A stretch of DNA of 64,000 nucleotides from Arthrobacter sp. B6 (GTDB lineage Bacteria > Actinomycetota > Actinomycetes > Actinomycetales > Micrococcaceae): the NCBI RefSeq assembly GCF_001663775.1, contig NZ_KV467168.1, positions 140,858 to 204,857 of the forward strand, in the 5' to 3' direction. Below are positions 62,041 through 64,000 of this stretch, piece by piece. Made by a program: the position numbers and the translations under genes. Within the stretch, counting starts at the first letter, position 1, and each line of letters opens with the position of its first letter. The notes below the pieces were generated by a model that did not search any database, was not told the origin of the DNA, and worked only from the letters and a program-made list of their open reading frames with translations.

Positions 62041-63387
62041 ATGGAAACTTCTGACGTCCTGATCGTCGGCGCAGGATTCGCCGGCCTCACCGCAGCCCGC
62101 GAACTCTCCCGCCGCGGCCACAAGACCTTATTGCTGGAGGCAAGGGACCGTATCGCAGGCCGCACCTTCCTCGAAGAACGCATGGGACGCAACCTGGAAC
62201 TGGGCGGCACCTGGGTGCATTGGACCCAGCCATACGTGTGGGCAGAGATGGGCCGGTACGGCATCAAGCCCGTACCGGGACCGGAATTCACCAAGGCCTA
62301 CTGGAATGTGAACGGACACCGTCATGAAGGGCACGCCAACGAGGTACTGGAGCTGCTCGACGCGCCGAACAAGGCTCTGCTGGCCGACGCACGGCGATAC
62401 TTCCCCCTGCCCTGGGCACCCCTGACCAACCCGGACGTCGCCGACATCGACGGCATCACCCTTTCCGACGCCATCGATCGGCTGGAACTGCAGGAAAACC
62501 AGCACGAGCTGCTCCGATCCTTTTGGGCCCTGAACTTCAACGGCAAACTCGACCAAGCGGCCTACACCCAGGCACTGCGGTGGTGTGCTGTCGCGACCGG
62601 GTCATGGCAAACCATGTTCGAAGCCTGCGCCAGCTTCAAGATCGACGGCGGCACCAGCAAGCTGGCCGAAGCCATCCTCGCCGATTCCACCGCCGACGTG
62701 CACCTCAACGAAGCGGTTGTTTCAATCACGCAGGACGACGATGGAGTCACCGCCCGCACGGCCAGCGGCCAGGAATACAAAGCACGGGAACTCATTCTCG
62801 CGCTGCCCCTTTCTGTGCTGAACGACATTGACTTCCATCCCCCGCTCTCCCCCACCAAACGCGAAGCCGCCGCGCGCGGCCAGACCGGGCGGGGTGCGAA
62901 GCTCTGGGTGAAGGTACAGGGACAGCAGGAGAGATTCGTCGCGTTCGGCGCCGAAGACGCCCCGCTGAATTTCGCGCAGGCGGAATACATTGACGACGAC
63001 AGCACCACCCTCGTGTGCTTCGGTCCCGATGCAGGTGCCGTCCCCGTCGACGACATCGGAGCCACCCAGCGTATCCTCGACACCCTGGTTCCCGGACTAA
63101 AGGTCCTCGACGTGGCAGGACACAACTGGGTAGAGGATCAGCATTCACGCTCAACCTGGCCCATGCACTACACCGGCTACCTCACCACTTCCCTTCCCGA
63201 ACTGCAGCGGCCCGAAGGACGAATCCGACTCGCCGGCTCCGACTTCGCCAACGGCTGGGGCGGGTTCATCGACGGGGCCATCGAAAGCGGACTCGACGCC
63301 GCCCGGGCGGTCGGCGAACAGTTGACTGCCCCGGCGACCGCCAACACCATCACCAACCCCGCGCGGCAACCAGTACCGGCCCTCTAA
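62041..63387 (+). CDS. Flavin-dependent monoamine oxidase
   Basis: A 448-residue amine oxidase of the MAO family. The FAD dinucleotide site is DVLIVGAGFAGLTAARELSR (residues 5-24), followed by LEARDRIAGRTFLE and LELGGTWVHWTQPYVW. The C-terminal FAD region is RLAGSDFANGWGGFIDGAIE, including the last conserved Gly-rich turn. It oxidises a primary or secondary amine to the aldehyde, with ammonia and peroxide. The start ATG at 62041 begins at the FAD motif as expected. The next gene, an aldehyde dehydrogenase, would take the product. Confidence 0.88.
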   Translation: METSDVLIVGAGFAGLTAARELSRRGHKTLLLEARDRIAGRTFLEERMGRNLELGGTWVHWTQPYVWAEMGRYGIKPVPGPEFTKAYWNVNGHRHEGHANEVLELLDAPNKALLADARRYFPLPWAPLTNPDVADIDGITLSDAIDRLELQENQHELLRSFWALNFNGKLDQAAYTQALRWCAVATGSWQTMFEACASFKIDGGTSKLAEAILADSTADVHLNEAVVSITQDDDGVTARTASGQEYKARELILALPLSVLNDIDFHPPLSPTKREAAARGQTGRGAKLWVKVQGQQERFVAFGAEDAPLNFAQAEYIDDDSTTLVCFGPDAGAVPVDDIGATQRILDTLVPGLKVLDVAGHNWVEDQHSRSTWPMHYTGYLTTSLPELQRPEGRIRLAGSDFANGWGGFIDGAIESGLDAARAVGEQLTAPATANTITNPARQPVPAL

Positions 63388-63421
63388 AACCAACACTGCC
63401 ACCTGACCTGAAGGACATTCC

Positions 63422-64000
63422 ATGACCACTGAAGTTGCCGCTCCATCGGGCTACGACGCTTTTCTGGCCGCGATCACTCCCACGTCCGGTCTTATGAAGA
63501 CCATCTTGGACCCTGCGACCGGTGGTGTTGTCGGTGAGGCGCCTGTTCATAGTGTTGCGGACCTGGAGCACGCTGTGGCTGCCGCTGTCGCGGCGCAGCC
63601 GGCGTGGGCGGGGCTGGGGCATGAGGGCCGGTCCGCTGCTCTGTTGCGGGCGGCAGATGCCGTGGAACGTTCCGCTGAGGACCTCGCGCGGTTGCTTTCC
63701 CGTGAGCAGGGCAAACCGCTGAACGGGCCCAACGCCCGCTTCGAAGTGGGTTCCTGTGTGGCCTGGCTCCGCGCAGCCGCCACCATCCCGCTGGAGGCCG
63801 AAACCATCGTGGATGACGGCCAGACCCGTGCCGAGCTGCATTACAGGCCTATTGGTGTTGTGGGCGCCATTGGCCCGTGGAACTGGCCGATGATGATCAC
63901 CGTCTGGCAGATCGCCCCCGCCCTGCGGATGGGTAACTCCGTGGTGGTCAAACCTTCCGAATACACTCCACTGAGCGTGCTGGCCCTGGCAAAGGTCATC
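63422..64000 (+). CDS. Aldehyde dehydrogenase, copy D (cut by the window end)
   Basis: The first 193 codons of a fourth aldehyde dehydrogenase. The first 30 residues (MTTEVAAPSGYDAFLAAITP and on) differ from copies A and C and are closer in layout to copy B. From ILDPATGG the protein and DNA become almost identical to copy C, with five base differences up to about 63590 and none seen from there to the edge. GAAGGAC precedes the ATG. It follows the monoamine oxidase by 34 bases and belongs to its operon. The catalytic Glu and Cys lie beyond the window. Confidence 0.86.
   Translation, partial: MTTEVAAPSGYDAFLAAITPTSGLMKTILDPATGGVVGEAPVHSVADLEHAVAAAVAAQPAWAGLGHEGRSAALLRAADAVERSAEDLARLLSREQGKPLNGPNARFEVGSCVAWLRAAATIPLEAETIVDDGQTRAELHYRPIGVVGAIGPWNWPMMITVWQIAPALRMGNSVVVKPSEYTPLSVLALAKVI
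63512..64000 (+). repeat. Aldehyde dehydrogenase repeat, copy D (partial)
   Basis: The 489 bases match 57865-58353 in direct orientation, with five differences near the left end and none seen from about 63590 onward. The repeat continues beyond the window. Confidence 0.85.

Overview
The window is high-GC DNA with dense, GC-ending codons, many GTG/TTG starts and short operons. It most resembles a Gram-positive actinobacterium of the Micrococcaceae (Arthrobacter, Pseudarthrobacter or Paenarthrobacter type). The best support is an OpcA terminus at the left edge, a copper amine oxidase whose cofactor and copper residues fall at the numbering of the Arthrobacter globiformis enzyme, and an extradiol dioxygenase whose metal ligands fall at the positions known from Arthrobacter MndD and Brevibacterium HPCD. 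No rRNA, tRNA, CRISPR array or transposase was seen.

Layout. 1-1.05 kb: end of opcA, a shared terminator and a small cupin gene on the minus strand. 1.6-2.0 kb: a broken thermonuclease. 1.9-7.1 kb: a zinc ABC uptake system (aztA divergent from aztB-aztD-aztC) with a second, divergent AztD. 7.1-12.4 kb: a GntR regulator, a 970-residue flavin/iron-sulfur 2-hydroxyacid dehydrogenase and an aldehyde dehydrogenase. 12.5-15.3 kb: a gene graveyard with remnants of a permease, a phosphotransferase-aminotransferase fusion and a flavin amine oxidase, the last with an internally inverted segment. 15.4-23 kb: HAD hydrolase, RidA, D-threonine-aldolase-like PLP enzyme, SDR, two flavin amine/amino-acid oxidases, a broken GntR gene and an intact GntR gene. 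23-29 kb: a VWA-fused binding protein, an MBL hydrolase, a PIG-L deacetylase, a Fic protein with its own winged helix, and a VOC protein.

29.3-40.7 kb: a minus-strand operon (amidohydrolase, binding protein, two permeases, ATPase, sulfatase) followed by an aldehyde dehydrogenase copy. Divergent from it lie TetR, MoaF and the formylglycine-generating enzyme that would activate the sulfatase. 40.7-52.6 kb: a flavin monooxygenase divergent from a homoprotocatechuate meta-cleavage operon (FAH-RraA fusion, GntR, hpaE, hpaD, hpaH, hpaI, succinate-semialdehyde dehydrogenase, aldehyde dehydrogenase). 52.9-64 kb: copper amine oxidase, TetR, APC permease, aldehyde dehydrogenase, then a TetR-controlled operon of permease, cupin, flavin monoamine oxidase and another aldehyde dehydrogenase cut by the window end.

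Together these genes look like a catabolic island for biogenic aromatic amines. Permeases import the amine, copper or flavin oxidases give the aldehyde, aldehyde dehydrogenases give the arylacetate, and the hpa genes open the ring and yield pyruvate and succinate. Most unusual are four related aldehyde dehydrogenase genes with nearly identical tracts, one of which carries the tail of a neighbouring permease gene and so reveals the direction of copying. Also notable is a 15-bp palindrome repeated at promoters across the first 22 kb, which suggests a scattered regulon.
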